Source: Desulfobacteraceae bacterium | GTDB taxonomy: Bacteria > Desulfobacterota > Desulfobacteria > Desulfobacterales > RPRI01 | Direction of reading: 5' to 3' | NCBI GenBank assembly: GCA_003818505.1 | Contig: RPRI01000041.1 | Location: 1 to 35,698 of the forward strand | Length of the DNA stretch: 35,698 bases | Part shown: one piece after another, positions 33,644 to 35,698 of the stretch | Layout of the letters: each line of letters opens with the position of its first letter | How positions within the stretch are numbered: position 1 is the stretch's first letter | Made by a program: the position numbers and the translations under genes | The notes under the pieces: generated by a model | The model's input: the letters and a program-made list of their open reading frames with translations, nothing else | Told to the model about the DNA's origin: nothing | Database searches by the model: none

Positions 33644-34549
33644 ATGAAATTATTTTTCCACCTTATGATTTTCCTGATAGTTATTCCGCTTTGTCATTCA
33701 GGCTTTTCCGAAGTATCTGCCGGGATAGTTACTGATCCGCTGGGACGAAAGGTAAATGTCCCCCGGAATCCGCGAAGTATAATATCTCTGGCGCCCAGCA
33801 TTACTGAAATTATTTTTGCCCTGAATCGCGAGAACCTCTTAAAGGGTGCGACTCTCCATTGCGATTATCCGGCCGGGGCAAAGCTTCTCCCGAGAGTCGG
33901 CTCCTATGTCGGACTGGACTTGGAAAAGATCATATCTTTAAAGCCTGATCTCTGCATTGCGATAAAGGACGGAAATCCGCAACATGTTATTGACCGGCTG
34001 GCATCTTTCGGAATACCGGTTTATGCAGTTGATCCGAGAAACATTGATTCTGTGATGAATACTATTCTCTCGATCGGCGGCCTTCTTGGCGCAGATAAGA
34101 GAGCGGAATTTCTGGTTAAAAACATGCGGTTGCGCATAAGGCATTTAACGGAGATGGTCGCAGCAACGCCTCACAAGCCAAGAGTATTCTTCCAGATAGG
34201 GACAGCGCCTGTCGTCTCTGTGGGAACCCGGACATATATTCATGAGCTGATTCTGCTCGCAGGGGGCATAAATGTAACGGCGGGAGATACACCCTATCCG
34301 AGCTTCAGCCGTGAACAGCTGATCGCCTTTTCACCGGAAATTATCATTATCACCTCAATGGAAAAAAGCGATGCGTTTGAGCAGGTTCTGGCGGAATGGA
34401 ATAAATGGCCGCAGATTGAGGCGGTCCGCAATAAGCGTATATACGTGGCCGATTCGGACCTTTTTGACAGACCTTCACCGCGCCTCATTGAAGGCCTTGA
34501 GCTGCTTGTCAGGTTAATTCATCCGGAACTGTTCGGGAATAATAAATAA
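33644..34549 (+). CDS. btuF: Periplasmic cobalamin/iron-chelate-binding protein of an ABC importer
   Basis: 301 residues from ATG 33644, which opens a signal peptide (KLFFHLMIFLIVIPLCHSGFSEVSAG); the frame is open further upstream, overlapping the kinase gene, but that extension is not conserved-looking. The body is a class III (helical-backbone) binding protein: VTDPLGRKVNVPRNPRSIISLAPSITEIIFALN, GSYVGLDLEKIISLKPDLCIA, and AGGINVTAGDTPYPSFSREQLIAFSPEIII. It delivers cobalamin or a siderophore to the permease encoded next. BtuF versus FecB/FhuD-type cannot be told from sequence alone. Spacing of 2 bases to the permease gene shows an operon. Confidence 0.85.
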   Translation: MKLFFHLMIFLIVIPLCHSGFSEVSAGIVTDPLGRKVNVPRNPRSIISLAPSITEIIFALNRENLLKGATLHCDYPAGAKLLPRVGSYVGLDLEKIISLKPDLCIAIKDGNPQHVIDRLASFGIPVYAVDPRNIDSVMNTILSIGGLLGADKRAEFLVKNMRLRIRHLTEMVAATPHKPRVFFQIGTAPVVSVGTRTYIHELILLAGGINVTAGDTPYPSFSREQLIAFSPEIIIITSMEKSDAFEQVLAEWNKWPQIEAVRNKRIYVADSDLFDRPSPRLIEGLELLVRLIHPELFGNNK

Positions 34550-34551
34550 TT

Positions 34552-35553
34552 ATGGGATCAGGTTTTCTTAAACGACTCATGCTTGTTTTATCCCTCCTGT
34601 CGATTCTGCTGGCGGGAGTCATGTACCTTGGTATTTCCGTCGGATCGACCGGCTGCAATTTCGGCGATTCAATGCGGCTCTTGATGACCGACAACAGCGC
34701 CGGTTCCGTTCAGGAAGCAATCATACGCCAGATCCGTATGCCGCGTGTGGTGCTTGCGGCCCTGGTCGGGGCGGCTCTCTCTTTGGGCGGCCTTGTTTTC
34801 CAGGCTCTTCTGCGAAACCCTCTTGCTGAGCCTTACATACTGGGAATTTCAGGAGGTTCGGCAATAGGCGCCATTTTCGGAATTATTCTGGGGTTCTCAT
34901 ATTTCCCCGGGGTGAGCATTATGGCTTTTACCGGCAGCCTTGCCACACTGCTCCTGCTTCTTCTGATGTCGTCCGGGCAAACTCTTTTTAAAAAGGATTC
35001 CCTCCTTTTATCCGGGGTTATGGTGAATGCCTTTTGTTCCGCCGTTATCATGTTTCTAATATCGATGGCCCGTGACGCAAGGCTGCACAACATTATTTTC
35101 TGGCTCATGGGAGATCTCTCATCCGCGGATGCAGGCGGGGTAGTGATCCTCGCGGTGGTCATGCTGCCCTGTTTTATTCTCCTTTTCTGGCTTTCGAATA
35201 CGATGAACCTTCTTCTCATGGGCAGAGACATGGCTCAAACCATGGGGGTGAATATAAAGATGGTAACAGTTACGCTGCTTGTAGTCACTTCATTCATGGT
35301 AAGCGCCACTGTAAGTTATTGCGGTCTGATCGGATTTGTGGGGCTTGTCATACCGCACGTATTCCGGATCATTCTGGGCTCCGACCATCGAATTCTTGTG
35401 CCTGCCTGTCTGCTTGGCGGAGGAGCATATATGGTTTTTTGTGATATTCTGGCAAAGGTTCTCCCATCGCAGGGCGAAATGCCGGCCGGAGTAATCACCG
35501 CTCTTGTCGGCGCGCCGCTTTTCATATATCTGCTCAAAAGGTCCGACCGATGA
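34552..35553 (+). CDS. btuC: FecCD/BtuC-type ABC permease
   Basis: 333 residues, about nine to ten membrane segments. The family motifs are present: [50 protein letters not shown], then the region [10 protein letters not shown] and the ATPase-contact loop [22 protein letters not shown]. It moves cobalamin or iron-chelate across the inner membrane with the ATPase encoded next. The stop overlaps the following ATG (ATGA). Confidence 0.9.
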   Translation: MGSGFLKRLMLVLSLLSILLAGVMYLGISVGSTGCNFGDSMRLLMTDNSAGSVQEAIIRQIRMPRVVLAALVGAALSLGGLVFQALLRNPLAEPYILGISGGSAIGAIFGIILGFSYFPGVSIMAFTGSLATLLLLLLMSSGQTLFKKDSLLLSGVMVNAFCSAVIMFLISMARDARLHNIIFWLMGDLSSADAGGVVILAVVMLPCFILLFWLSNTMNLLLMGRDMAQTMGVNIKMVTVTLLVVTSFMVSATVSYCGLIGFVGLVIPHVFRIILGSDHRILVPACLLGGGAYMVFCDILAKVLPSQGEMPAGVITALVGAPLFIYLLKRSDR

Positions 35554-35698
35554 AGCCGGTAATTACCGTAAATAATCTGAATTATTCATACGGAAAGATC
35601 TCTGTACTGAAAGATATTTCTTTCAAGGTTCAAAGAAGTGATTTTTTCATAATTATCGGTCCCAACGGATCGGGTAAAACCACTTTACTTCGTCTGCT
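35550..35698 (+). CDS. btuD: ABC importer ATPase (3' partial)
   Basis: Only 49 codons are in the window. The start [20 protein letters not shown] and Walker [17 protein letters not shown] mark an ABC ATPase of the cobalamin/iron-chelate class. It is coupled to the permease gene by a four-base overlap. The rest of the protein is beyond the edge. Confidence 0.88.
   Translation, partial: MKPVITVNNLNYSYGKISVLKDISFKVQRSDFFIIIGPNGSGKTTLLRL

Overview
The window reads as a chromosomal segment of a Gram-negative, probably anaerobic bacterium of the Desulfobacterota (old Deltaproteobacteria) type. This placement is inference. It rests on many outer-membrane-style lipoproteins, a Tat-exported DUF362 protein, large PAS histidine kinases, a CHASE2 Ser/Thr kinase, and an aromatic pathway that starts with the archaeal-type enzymes (AroA'/AroB', DKFP route) instead of DAHP synthase and AroB. 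No rRNA, tRNA, CRISPR array or intact transposase was seen.

Layout. 1-2938: three consecutive plus-strand genes for CsgG/FlgO/FlgT-like envelope proteins (first cut by the window edge). 3075-6826: a heme c-motif beta-propeller lipoprotein diverges from a squalene-cyclase-like toroid protein and a Tat-exported DUF362 protein. 7111-8616: a PAS histidine kinase with richer-GC codon use than its neighbours. 8617-9696: a gene-poor junkyard with an inverted-repeat (MITE-like) element and a truncated, frameshifted copy of the 3' end of the ARMT1-like gene found 4.4 kb further on. 9697-13330: adenylate/guanylate cyclase, LysM-polysaccharide deacetylase and LysM-TPR lipoprotein in one likely operon. 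13438-19822 (minus strand): CHASE2-Ser/Thr kinase, PP2C phosphatase, double FHA protein and a DUF89/ARMT1-like protein. 19962-21466 (minus strand): queE-queC for preQ0 (7-deazaguanine) synthesis. 22015-23564: manA and a small cupin.

23706-31105 is the best-defined region: an aromatic amino acid operon aroA'-aroB'-pheA-aroE-aroA-aroK-aroC, preceded by a promoter-like site, a 24-codon leader ORF packed with Phe and Tyr codons, and two tandem terminator hairpins. This is the architecture of ribosome-mediated transcription attenuation, here placed in front of the non-canonical DKFP pathway. The operon makes chorismate and then prephenate/phenylpyruvate, but carries no 3-dehydroquinate dehydratase.

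31609-35698: a PAS-PAS hybrid histidine kinase with a receiver domain, then btuF-btuC-btuD-like cobalamin/iron-chelate ABC importer genes, the last cut by the window edge.

Most promising leads: (1) the Phe/Tyr attenuator with mutually exclusive hairpins; (2) the kinase/phosphatase/FHA/ARMT1-like signalling block with a decayed ARMT1-like 3' fragment nearby; (3) the heme-propeller/toroid/DUF362 trio; (4) the CsgG-like trio.
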